From positions 350,254,799-350,318,798 of the forward strand of contig NC_135497.1 of the NCBI RefSeq assembly GCF_052857255.1: DNA of 64,000 bases, given 5' to 3'. The translations under genes were made by a program, and so were the position numbers. Shown here piece by piece: positions 22,661 through 33,965 of the stretch (positions are counted from its first letter, which is position 1; the number at the start of each line of letters is the position of its first letter). This DNA comes from Amblyomma americanum. Its lineage: Eukaryota > Arthropoda > Arachnida > Ixodida > Ixodidae. The notes under the pieces are model-generated. The model searched no databases, had not been told where the DNA came from, and worked only from the letters and a program-made list of their open reading frames with translations.

Positions 22661-22904
22661 TTTCCAGATCACTTCGTTGTAATGAATACTGCACATTCCA
22701 TTCCCTAATTATAACCATAACCAAAGCTTTTTTAACACGAGTGCCACTGATGGCAAACACTGACTGCAATCACAGGAGCACTCAGGTGGCCAGTAGAGAG
22801 TTCCTGCTAATAAAATGCTGCCAGATTGCAAGCGAGCAAAGACTTCAATCAATGTGTAGAAAAAAATATGCGCCTTTCCTCCTTGTGTGTAAACAAAGCA
22901 GGTC

Positions 22905-23229
22905 GCTTTAAAGCTATAGATTAGGTTTCAAGTTTAGTAAGAAAAAATCTGCAGTCATGACATTTAATCATGTTGGCGGCGAGCATAGAATACAAGAGTT
23001 CATGCTAAAAGTAGTGGATAAGTGCAAGTATCTTGGGGTGTGCATAAATAATGGTGCTGAGTATCTGACAAAGCATTAAAAATGTATAATGACTCAAGCT
23101 AGTAGGAATGCAGCTGTCGTGTAAAATAGGGCACGGTGGAGTTACAATAGGTGCGAAGTGGTAAGAGGAATCTGGAAAGGGGTGATGACTCCTAGTCTGA
23201 CTTTCGGCAATGCGGTCCTTTGCATGAGA
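22905..23229 (+). pseudogene. Non-LTR reverse transcriptase fragment (thumb region), cut at the block A boundary
   Basis: Translation gives GFKFSKKKSAVMTFN, then VVDKCKYLGVCINNGAEYL, then CEVVRGIWKGVMTPSLTFGN and AVLCMR, with one internal stop (23078-23080) and another near 23123. The KYLGV...WSYNR...PSLTFGNAV pattern belongs to the post-RT region of a non-LTR element, unlike those elsewhere in the window. Similarity ends exactly where the duplicated block begins (23230). Confidence 0.65.
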
Positions 23230-25257
23230 CGCGATTTGATCAGTGATGAGCTCAAACTCCAACCTTGCCAGGTATGCCATCGCGGGTCATGTCAGTTCTT
23301 CTGTAATAGTTGTGTTCCAGGCATTTACCTACTGCTAACGGCCCCTGCCTGCTTCAGCATGCATATGAACAGACTTAATTACCTACATTCTCAGTACACC
23401 GAGAGCACCGGAACGTCTTCTTCAAAAAATGTTTTCGTTCGGCGAAAATTTCTAAGGTATTAAATTCCAACGACCATAAAACTCGATTTTAAAACACCAT
23501 CTCGAGAGACCCTTCTCATGTTCTAACCGTATTTTTCGACTCGTTACTGACATTTGCGATGCTTTAGGGTGCCACTGAGGCAAATTGAACCTAATTCTCG
23601 AGGCGTGGCTAGCAGCGCGAATTTTTCATTATAAAGGAGGCCACTTCTTCGTAGTAGATCCTTTGGCCAGAGTATGAATAAAGCTGCGCAAAAAAAAAAT
23701 CAGCCTAAAGCTAGCCTAAAAGCCAATGAAGCACACACGACTCAAGAAAGCAAAAAAAAGATTGAAATGAAGGGCAGGCGAGGAGGACCGTGCGAAAGTG
23801 TCCATCCTATACCGCACATGCCCGATCGTCTTGCCTGAGTACTACTCCGGGTCAGATATTGCAGGGCAAGGTGTTCCGCGGACCCTCCAAAAGGCTTGTG
23901 ACGTCGGAAACCGCCCATGCGTTTAATGTATATCGTAGCCAATGGCGTAGATAGACGCATCACTACAGTGTGCTCAATTTGCTGTCTATGAACGCGAGCT
24001 CTGCGGATTTATAATCATCTAGACGGCGTGCAAAAGGCTTGCGATATTGAATTTGGCGCAGATGCCTCGCGTATTCAATGACTTCGCTGCGACGACTTGT
24101 GGATTGCAGAGATAAAACCCTCCTTTGAGTGTGTTATCTGTGACTGCACTGCTTTAGTGATGTCATCGACAGAGAGCCATCGGCGCGCGCTGAGGAGGGC
24201 ACCGACATGGGCGTGCTGCGAAGCAGTCTTTTTATTTGGTGCTGAAGCCCTCATGGTAAGGGGTAACGTCGCGCAGCATTGTCCAAACTGCGCAGGATCC
24301 TTTGTAGCGCGATATACCGGCCCAACTCGACCACTAGAGCAGCGGAAAGCCTGTAGGTGAATTTGAGACAGGAGCTGTCAGCAGCCAGGCGGCACATGTG
24401 AAATAGCACTGATCTACTTCTACACTTGAAAGAAGGCTCGTGACAATTTCACGTTTGACTTCTCTGCATACCTTTTCTTGTTTTAAAACTGCTTTCTTAG
24501 AACTGATTCCGAAGGCTGTGTGGAAAAGTAGCTTTTTGGCGTTATCGAATGTCACTGCCAGTGGCTAGAAATAGGCGGCGCTACAGTGTGTTTAATTTGC
24601 TGTCTGTAGTGACGAAATTTTAGCATTGTACGATTTTAAATTTCAACAAAAGGGTGTGGCATTCTCTTGTGTTTCGACTATTAAATTGCCAATTTGGCGT
24701 GTACTATCAAGAAAATTTTGCAAAATCTAATATTGCTTAGGCAATTGAGCTCATTTTTAGCAGTTATCAGCACAGAAAATTTTCATATGTTGTTGCTGCT
24801 TGATTGAGAGCAACAAAGCGAACAAAATGCATGAGCGCATTGGGATTCAAACATGTTTTCTACATGTTTACAAAATGCCGTAATGTTACCATTTAATAGT
24901 CTTTTGAGACATCTGATAGGCAAATGCGTCACTTTTAATGAGGGTTAATTTGCAATTAAAACGCAAATTTTAACACAAAATAGAACGTTTAGAAAAAAAA
25001 ATTGCTCCAAAGTACCGCCTTCACCATACAGGCGGTTCACGGTGGCCCGGAAGCGGGAGCGACCTGCGTAAAAAAAAAAAAAATAGCATGAGACGAAATA
25101 AGGAGGGAAACAACCACTGCAAAATATTTCTTGGAAGCCCAGTTTACAACTTTCAGTTGTTTCATGGCTCTAGCTTCTTCCCAAAATGTTTCTGGCCTCC
25201 ATAATTACTGCAGCGATGAGATGACTGAAGCACATTGATACACATCCTTAAACACGC
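23230..25257. other. Left part of block A: no recognisable gene
   Basis: Short open frames (up to 101 codons) show no domain. A 25-bp motif beginning CTACAGTGTG occurs twice in the same orientation (23963 and 24581) with two mismatches. It is AT-rich from 24600 to 25000. Confidence 0.45.
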
Positions 25258-25460
25258 CCCCCGTTGCCGTGGTGGCTTACTGGTTATGATGCTCGGCTCC
25301 TGATCCGAATGACGCGCGCTCAATTCCGGCCGCGGTGGTCGCATTCGATAGAGACGAAGTGCCAGAGGCTCATTAACTGTGTATTGTCAGTGCATGTTAA
25401 ACAACCCAAGGGCGTCGAAATTATGCGCAGCCCTACACTACAGTGTTTGTAGGAAAGAGA
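25258..25460 (+). repeat. tRNA-headed SINE, second family (block A copy 1)
   Basis: The head is GTTGCCGTGGTGGCTTACTG (A box region), then CTCGGCTCCTGATCCGAATG, then a degenerate B box (CTCAATTCCGGCCGCGG). The body is GTATTGTCAGTGCATGTTAA, then ACAACCCAAGGGCGTCGAAA, then CAGCCCTACACTACAGTG. The 3' end is missing after about 25455. A near-identical copy sits at 59448-59650 through the duplication. Confidence 0.75.
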
Positions 25461-27480
25461 CTGCTTACAGGTAACGTAAATCCTCAGCGACAAGAGGACA
25501 CGAAGGCCCGTGGAAACGCAGACAGTCACGTGACAGAGATGCTTGTGGCGTCGTCCGTTATTTTAAAACCTAAATCCGACGTCTAGCTCTCTCATCATGT
25601 TTCAGCTAAATGTCTCTCTTATTTGGTGAAGACTATTTGGTGTTCAGACTAGATACGCACTTTATATTACTCTTTCGTCGACAGCGCGGTACTTTGCAAA
25701 AGACAGCCTTCTTTTAGAGTTTAAGATTATCGATACCGGAGGCATTGTACGAATCATCCGAAAACGGCAAATTCTAGCTGATATAGTTTTAGCGGGTCTT
25801 GGAGCTAGTACTTCATGGTACAAGTTCTTGAAGAATACGAGCAGGGCCATTTCGCCATTGTGGGCACCAGTGACAACTCAAGATTGCGTCTTTCTACGCA
25901 TTAAATGCAAGGAGCCTCACGACTCGAGTTTAAAGTGAGAAAAAAAATGCAGTTAGAACTGTGACTGAACAGCGCTCTTTTCACTCTGTCTGTCGTCGTC
26001 CCTTCTTGTGGTTCGCGCTGCAACACATGTCGCATACAGCAAGCCCCGTTATTGATAAGTGCTTATCAGTGCGAGGTTGTAGCGAGGATGTGATCGCTCC
26101 TGCTGATGTGATCCGCAGTTTCTTCCTCCTTCTGTACTTCTCGTTGGCACATTCTTGCGAATAGTGCAGATTATCGTCTGTATTGCCGAAGAGTATGCAA
26201 TATTAGTAATTAGCTTTATACACAGCTCTATGCGGGCTTCCCAAAGAATATTAAAATTTTTTTAAGCTTGAACAAATAATGACATTGATATGCTTGTGCA
26301 GTGATTTGCGTTTTCGCAAATTTTTGCACTCAGGCTGTTTTCGGGCCGATGTGCATTTGGGATACTCACGCAATAGTGCAGTATGATACCGTGTATACTG
26401 AGCTGTGTGAGCATGGGGAACGAATGGAGAGTATTGTACGATTATATTCATTTCATTTTACATCCTCATTTTTCTGCAGTGTTGTACATAACCTGAGCAC
26501 GTAAACTGTTAGCTAAAACGCCTCCAAACAGGGTCCTTAGGTAGCTAGTAGTAATCAGCCTGACTGCTATTTGTCAACTCAAACTGTCCGCATTCAAAAG
26601 TCTATTTCAGTGCAAAGCTGCGAGTTCAGATCCAAAATTCACATCGACTAATTCTGTAATGAGAAGTAATACAGCCACAGAGGCCGCGACCTCGTTCAAT
26701 TCATTCCACAATCTGCGTGCAGAGTAAATAAAGATTGCAGTTAATAATTAGAAACAAATCGCGCCGAGTATTTCTTTCCCGCAGCCCAGTTTATCTATAA
26801 GCCTCACAAAATAGTATGCTCAATTAATTTGAGAATTAGACCATATACGCGCTATTCAGCGCCGAGTGGAACGGCGCTACACACGGGCCAGATGCTTAAG
26901 GCGCCTCAAAGTGGCGCGATGTCTGTAGAGCAAAATCAAGGGACAAATACACTGGCTGGCGGAAGAAAAGCGCTGGAAGTCTTATTACTCTCTGGATCCC
27001 CGAAAGACTATCTACCTCTTTTGGCAGATGGTGCGGGGGCTTGGAACGCTTCCACAGCATCGAATCCCATTCTACGCGTTAGCGCCGCTCCAAGCCCATC
27101 GCCAGTTTGATGTAGCAACTGGTTTCTGCAGAATTATTGCGGGTGCAATGAAAACCTCGAGTTGCCAGTATGTTCCTCCTGCATCACGAACATCAGCGAT
27201 GGATGTTATCTTTACTGCTGAGGAACTCAGCGCTACCCTTGCTAAGCCGTGAGTGGCCGTTTGTCTTCACCAGGGCCAGAGGGGTTCGATTGCCAGTGCC
27301 GTCTGAGACAACCTGTTTCCTAATGGCTCAAGGATTTCCCCCGCATAGTGCTCGGCTCTTCCTAGTTGAAATGCTTGGGACAAGAGTCGTGGAACAAACC
27401 ATTGCATTGATGGGCCAGTGATTTGTTAGGCCGTAAAACAAACCAAAATCCGCCTTATGCGATAAAAGCCCACTCCAAAC
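25461..27480. other. Middle of block A: no recognisable gene
   Basis: Open frames up to 93 codons (for example 26829-27110) are preserved in the other copy only because the duplication is recent. I see no domain. A 62-bp stretch at 25969-26030 is present here and replaced by about 7 bp in copy 2. Confidence 0.45.
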
Positions 27481-27795
27481 CGAAGCCTTGGCCTTGAGAT
27501 AGAGCATCCGGCTCGAATTCAGGAGGTGCCGGATTCGATCCCCAGTGACTCCGGACATCCACCCGTTTTCTATTTGGTGGAAGAACCGTAGCGGTAGCCT
27601 AATGGTTGGCCATCCGCCTCGCATGCGAGAGGTGCGGGGTTCGAACCCCTGTGGCGCTGGATGCCCACCGGTGATACTATGAGTACAACCTTCCCCTGAA
27701 CTGGTGCTCGGCTCAATTAGGGTGCAATGTTTGGGAAATGGGTCTTTGACCCCAATTTGGGCCTGATTGCATCACCTATACTGCGCTGTGTCACC
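27481..27795 (+). repeat. Two adjacent tRNA-derived SINE heads (dimer-like)
   Basis: The first unit (27481-27582) has AGATAGAGCATCCGGCTCGA and a B box GGATTCGATCCCC. The second (27583-27795) has an A box in GGTAGCCTAATGGTTGG, a stem-like CTCGCATGCGAG, a strong B box GGGGTTCGAACCCC, then GGTGCTCGGCTCAATTAGGG and AATGGGTCTTTGACCCC. The second unit is the better preserved relative of the SINE at 6090. It joins the RT relic directly. Neither is a real tRNA gene: there is no complete acceptor stem pairing and a SINE body follows. Confidence 0.7.
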
Positions 27796-27799
27796 TTGG

Positions 27800-30130
27800 C
27801 GACGACGCGCGACGAGAGGTACTCAACCTTTACAATCATTCATGGCCCAACGGTGTTGCTGGTCTCCAGTGGAAATCCAGTCGGCTGATACCGCTACTAA
27901 AACTACGGAAATCCGATATTGAGCTCACATCTTTGGCCTAACGTCACTGATCTTCTGTCCCCAGATTAGCAAAATAAACGCCAGAAGCACACGTGCTTGT
28001 CAGGTTTTTCTTCATGTCAAAGGTGCTTACGATAACCTGACACATTAAGCCACTCTTGATGTGCAATGGCCTGTTTGAATTTGTGGCCAGAGTGTTCAGG
28101 TGGATCAAAAGGTATTCGACCAAAAGGCCATTTTTATTATGTGTGAAGTTGTTCCGACACCTGTTCATTACACCCCCCAGGGCGTGCCCCAGGGCGGAGT
28201 TCTGAGCCCTACATTGTTTAAGCTGACACTTATATCACTCCCAGAGAACCTACCAAATACCGTCCATATTTCTATGTGTACCGATGACGTCTGCATCTCA
28301 GCCTCCACTCTGACGCTTCTGAAGGTGCGACCAAGACTTCAGCGAGTTGAAACCACAACTTCCTGCTGTCTCCGAGAGCATGGTCTTAGCATTTCAGACG
28401 TGAAGCGCGCGTTATATAGAGTGGCATATACACGCAAATGAATCACTCAATATCCTCTAACTATCGACGGCCCACCCATTGCCTATTGAACTTCTCATTG
28501 CTGTTTAGGGGTTATCATTGACAGCACAGGAGTTTATCATGCAGCCCGCATTGCAGTGTGAGCGAATCTCTATCCATCCTCTACTGAGATTTCTGTCCGT
28601 GAAATCATTGGGCTTTTCGGTTCAGGCAATGCTGCAGCTGCACGGAGCACTTTTCTTGGGATTTTTGCGGTATAATACTGCCGTGCTATTGAACACACAC
28701 AAGACAAATTTGCGTGCCCTCTGGACTGTAAAGGTCAGCCTCTTCACACACGCCTGGGTATCCCTCGCAGCTTACCAACAGTTCAACTATTGCTATCGAC
28801 AAGGGCGACCCACTTTCGACGCGTATAACATTTGACACCCTGCTGATACACGCACTTAAATTAGCAAGGATTCCTCAACGTCATCTCGTTTCAGTTACGG
28901 TACTGAGCCCATATGCAGCGTTTTGTAATGTAATAGAAGCCCACCAATTGTCCATCTCGTCACAGTTAATCCCGGCCGCACGGCCTTCCACTGCGGTGTG
29001 GTGTCCGGGGGAGTCATGTATGCGCCTTGCAATTCATAGGATAGCGAAGAAAACGAAGTTATCGACTCCGATCCTTAAGCAGCTGACACACTACCTATTC
29101 CATGCCAAATATGACCGCACGCATGTACATACACCTCGCTCGGTCTCATCTACTATTTCAGTTTGCGCCGTGGTCATTCCTAGAAAACAGGCCAGTATTA
29201 ACCAACTAGTTTCTTATTGGACAACATCAACAGGGTCTGAATGGTCCACTCTTCATATAGCTGCGCTGTACATCGGTGCATAAACACTCCAGAAATGAGC
29301 TGTGTTCTGCGATTCAAAAGCTGTCTGCAATGTCTCAATTCTGCTTTCCTCAATGGCGATCACGAGAAAACCACAGCGGAGATGAGACGTCTTCAACGCC
29401 AGGCACTGGAAGAAGGTCATGACGTCATCTACCAGTAGCTATCAGGACAAGTGGAATCGTCAGGAAATGACGCAGCTGAGGCTAGGGCTCCATTGGCCCA
29501 CGGCAGTACCAACATTCTCCGGATACCACTGACAAGAGCCGACACAGCGTGACATCTGAAAGTGCTTGGCCGGAGTGAGATTTCAGCGTCATGGTCTTCC
29601 GCTGCAAACTATACATGCCGTTTGCTCTGCCTCGACCGCATACTTCAACTAAATCCTCCTGCCGGCCTCTCCCGCAGCGATGCTACACTTTTGTGTCGCC
29701 TTAGGCTGGGAGTGCCATTTACAAATGCCTACTCCTACTTAATCGCAAGGCAGGCTTTCGTGCCTGTGAGAACAACTGGCACGATATTACAATTGAGCAC
29801 CGACTTTGTGAGTGTCCCCGGTTTGAACGTGAGTGTGTCCTTGCTGGAACGCTCCTGCGCTTTGATCCTCGGCCCCTTACATCCTCTGCCCTTGGACTAA
29901 ACCTTCATCGCAGAGAACAGCTGTGAAGGCGCATTTCAAGTTCTTGAAATACACAGGACTGAGTTCAGGGTTGGAAACTTCCAGTCTCTGTGTCTCCTGT
30001 TAATAATTGAATACGGACACGTGAAAAAGTGATCTCACTTTCCCTTTTCCCCTTTCGATCTCTCCCTCTGTGCCCCTTCCCGCATGTAGTGTAGTATACT
30101 GGGCGTCACCTAGTACACCTCGCTGCTTTC
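27800..30130 (+). pseudogene. I-clade non-LTR RT/RNase H relic (block A copy 1)
   Basis: Motifs across frames: WKSSRLIPLLKLRKSDIELT (about 27870-27930), VFLHVKGAYDNL (motif A with His in place of the catalytic Asp, about 27997-28040), QGVPQGGVLSPTLF (28178-28220) and CTDDV (degenerate motif C, about 28277). RNase H remains include SGQVESSGNDAAEA (about 29449-29485), then LRIPLTRADTA. A C-terminal knuckle region follows (LQLNPPAGLSRSDATLLCRL, then an EHRLCECPRFE-type frame near 29790-29830). It carries stop codons and indels, including a TAG at 29436-29438 absent from copy 2. The 3' UTR runs to about 30130. Confidence 0.75.
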
Positions 30131-33100
30131 CGTTCATGTCCCTCTATCTTTTTCAAAGATAGTGCACATACTCAATGCCACTCGGCAATCTCATCGGCCT
30201 CCGAAGAAACTGAAATGCAAAATCGCGAATCACAATGGTTACGAAGAATTTTTTATCTTCACCTTAAATTCTTGAGACAACAGCTCTCAGTCGATGTCAA
30301 CTGTTGATTGCTGACTTCTCCACACATATGTTAAAAAACGGTATCCGTGAGGACGACAGTTCCTAAAGCTGCTCATTCTTGATACCGCTGCAGCAAACAC
30401 GACGGAGGCTGTCATCCACCAAAATCTAACGCCGTCTTGCGATATGTTTCCCTTAATTATACCCGGCATACTATATTTAAATTTCGACATGTAGCGCGAA
30501 CGACGAGATTTTGGTCATTTACACACTTTTCGCGTAGTAAAGCACGACACTACAATGAACCTACACTCTAACAGACGATTAAGGGCCCATACGTGACTCT
30601 GGATTGAACGTAAACACAATTCAGCATAGACTAGAGCCTACAACAGAATATAACCGACCAGAACACAAAAATGTGCTCCACATTGTTGAATCTTTCCGCG
30701 CTTCAGTGGGTTTGAGAAGGAAATACATGTTTCATACTTTCTTTGGCCCTGCTCCCTCATAGATTCTTACTAAAGTGACAGCCAGTAATACTAAATGGGC
30801 AGCTGTGAAGAAAAGCGAGAAGCGCTCCCCAGAAAGCCACAAGTAGGTCTAAGTACAAGTAACACCGGCTACTAGAGACAAGAAAGCAAGCAAACCTCAT
30901 CCTACTGAGACCAAAAGGTTCAAAATATACTTGAGTTTTGCTTTTCTATAGTGCTTATACCTAAGCAAATTACATTCTACTGTGAAAAATGAATCTAGGT
31001 CTTTAAAGGCAGGCAAAAAGAACCCGGGGTCTTCGCTGTCGGCTATTCAGACGAAGAAGATACTCGAAACTGCGGTTCACAACGTGGGGGTGAAGCCGGT
31101 TAGTCAAACCTGGTTAAAATGTAGCACATGGGTCTGGCGCTTTTGCAACTGTTAGCATAATGTGAGGAAGCCACTGGCGCTGATGGGCCACCAGCATGAG
31201 TGGAAGAGTTCTCATTTGTTCTCTCTCGTATTTTTTCGGCTGTAAGTTTAAGGTCGTTATCAGAAGTGTGCAGGCGCCTGCGAGATGCCACTTACATAAG
31301 TGGGCGGGGAAAAGCAGCCGAGATCACCGTGCGCCAAGTCCCGCTGGCCCTTTCCGCCACTATCTCCCCACTGAAGCACTGCCAGCACCTTGGCAGTGGC
31401 GGCGGTGACGGAGGCGGTGCACGTCCAACCGACAACGCCTTCCGCGTAGGGGGACAGGCGGGTGGCCCAAAACAGACGTCGCTCTCCACGTATGCCGGGG
31501 AGCAGAGCCTGGGCGGTTGGCTGCAACAGGCACATTAATAGACGAAGTCCACTGAAGGATTTCCGAAGAGAAATGCAAAGCAATATCGGTATACCCGACA
31601 GCCGCGTGCTGAGAAAAGATTTGTCACTTATTACGCGCCCAAAAGAAGGGTCTACGCAGTCACAATTTTATTTGAGCAGAAGGTCCAGGTGGACAAAACA
31701 TTAAAACTGGAATAACATAGGTAAGAATAACGATTAATAGTTGTACAGTATTATTAACTGCGCTACTGGGTAGATTTCCTTCGGCATGACTCCTTAATGA
31801 TGGGAGTAGATCGAACGGCTTTATCATTAAGTGCTTTTGGCCGTAGTAGATGCAGCGGAGTGCCCATGTTTAACACTCTCGCAAGAAAAATTAGGAAAAC
31901 CTACCCCGTACTGATAAAATTTGTCTTCTAAATCAGGAACTAACGAAGCGAAATAAAATTTGCTGACATGTCCCAAAGCAGTTTCATATTCACTATTCCA
32001 TAATTGTTCACACCTGAGGGACATCGCTTTGCACATTATTTTGCTGTTGAGCTATTAACGGTTGTCACTTATCCCTTATCGTTTCTTTATTTATAACTGA
32101 CTGATTTCGTTGTCATCATTCTTCTTCTGCCAGACTAATAGGAGCATATTCTCTCTGTCTTTGCACGAAATTACTCGTCCTAGGCGACACCTCTGAGCGA
32201 TGTCATGTTTTTCATGTTCAAAATTTAGAACGTCAGAGTTGTCGCCACTATAAAATTTCTTTTCGTCCGCCACTTTAAAATGGTGCTTAAAATTTTCTTC
32301 AGGTACACACATTCCTAGTCTGGTTCTCCGATGGCATGCGCAGCGCTGGCTTTAAATCTCTCCACAACAAACGTCAACGGCACCTGACTCTTCTCAGATG
32401 TGTACATAACCTGTTGCAACTGTCCCGCTAGCCCCTTAAAACATAACTGGTGGCTCCGTCGGTTATTGATCGGGTTGCATGTCGGCATCACCCATAATAA
32501 TATTAGAATAGACACAGGAAGATAGGCATTTGCAAAAGTGCGCCGCAAGCGCTGCCTGCAAGGATTCCGAGGGATGCGATGACAACAAATAGGAGTGCCT
32601 GAGTTGTCTCCAGCAGAGGGAAGTAGTGCAGGCCAGACAACGCACACCCCCCAAGCGGAAATTCAACGTTCAAAACACTGCCCACAATACTGCCGCCAAA
32701 CTTCGAGTACGTTGAACTGGATCTTCTGTACTACAGCCTTGCGTTTCAGGGACAAAACACCATATATCTGGTTGCACTGGCTGTTCCGTGTCGATCAGCG
32801 AATTTGGTTCCCCATACCAAGATGTGTAGTTTCTGCGAGCCCATCAGAACCCATCAGAAATTCTCCCAGCCATTTCCACCCTTCAGAAGCCAGGACCCAC
32901 CGGAAGCACACGCCGCATCACAACAAAATGCCACGACGAAGCAAATTTAAAGATGGTATGGGACGCGATCAATATAAAAGCGAAAGTGGAAAACTAAATG
33001 TTAAATCAATGCTTCTAGAGCAGATTTGTCACATCGCATTGCATCACCACGCATTATATTTTGTTACACGGATATTGTAGAACCGGAGCCATTACAACAA

Positions 33101-33490
33101 AACTTCATTTTTCTAACGTCTCAGAACTATTTCAAGTACCTCACAGACCACCCACTAAATGACTGCACTTCTAAGTTTGAACCTTGAAATAATGTCACCA
33201 AAATATCAGAAGAAAGCGAGTGATTTTCGATGCTCGTTTCTTCCCATCAAAACTAGCAGCGTTTTAATTACTGTTGAACCTGGTTAGACAGCGAAAGCTA
33301 TGGTGTATCGGGCAACTAGACGCGGCTTGGCTTTTGTAACTTAGTCTGCGTTCCGGATACTGGATAGGCAACGGGTGCTCAGGCAGCAAAAAGATAAATT
33401 AATGGGTTTTCGCGAGATGTTGACCACTCAATGAACGCTGTGGCCTATTGCTGAAGTGCCGCGCGTCTGCCACGTTGTTGTCACTGCTAA
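30131..33490. other. Anonymous sequence
   Basis: I recognise no element. There is a GC-rich patch at about 31260-31540. Minus-strand hydrophobic frames at 32315-32685 are mutually out of frame and short. Plus frames up to 161 codons (32595-33080) show no domain. Confidence 0.4.
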
Positions 33491-33965
33491 TGAACGCAGG
33501 CCACATCTCTCTCTTACCACGGCCACGTACATCATAGCGCAATTGAGGTGTCCACTGACCCAGAGAGCCAGTTACGCGCTCTTCCTTTCCTCAAAATCAC
33601 CGCAGTCTATATCGCTGTCAACGCCTTCGCCAATGAACACAATGAACGCCGACATCCTACAGATTAACTTCCGCCTTTCTGCTACAACATTATCAATGGT
33701 GGCGGTAGTGGTTTTATTTAATATAATAGTAAAAAGGAAGGAAAAGATTTTTGCTAACCCCGGCATCTGCCATCGATGCACCATCGATGATCGATGATCG
33801 AAGCACCTGAGCTGGGGCAGCGGAAATAAAGGACAGCAGTGTCAACGCATGCAGCGCGCATCTCTCACTATCGCCACGTAGCTTAAAGCGCGACTGAGGT
33901 GTCCACTGAGCCAGGTGGCAGGTGTGCGCCTTTCTTTGCTAAACGAAGAGTCTGTATCGATTGCA
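33491..33965. repeat. Pair of diverged direct repeats about 350 bp apart
   Basis: 33491-33620 and 33841-33965 share the same order of blocks: CATCTCTC, then GCCACGTA, then AGCGC(A/G)A(T/C)TGAGGTGTCC, ACTGA, GCGC, TTTC and a TCTATATCG/TCTGTATCG end. They look roughly 70% alike by eye. The intervening DNA has a cluster of short ATCGATG units at about 33770-33800. I do not recognise the unit; it could be an old tandem duplication or remnants of a small LTR-bounded element. Confidence 0.5.

Larger units (their letters stand above)
23230..29862. repeat. Segmental duplication block A, copy 1
   Basis: From CGCGATTTGATCAGTGATGA at 23230 onward, this sequence recurs at 57408 to the window end with roughly 98-99% identity by eye. 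The first 1.0 kb (23230-24226) also recurs at 50806-51806. The largest difference is near 25969-26030, where copy 2 lacks about 55 bp. It contains a SINE (25258), a dimeric SINE (27481) and an RT/RNase H relic (27800 onward). The right end of homology is beyond what the window shows for copy 2. Confidence 0.95.

Noticed and set aside
27583..27660. Genuine tRNA gene
   Set aside because: A and B boxes are present, but the acceptor stem does not pair fully and a SINE body follows. The same unit recurs, diverged, at 6090.
32315..32685. Hydrophobic minus-strand frames suggesting a transporter exon
   Set aside because: The hydrophobic segments are in different frames, each short, with no family signature I can name.
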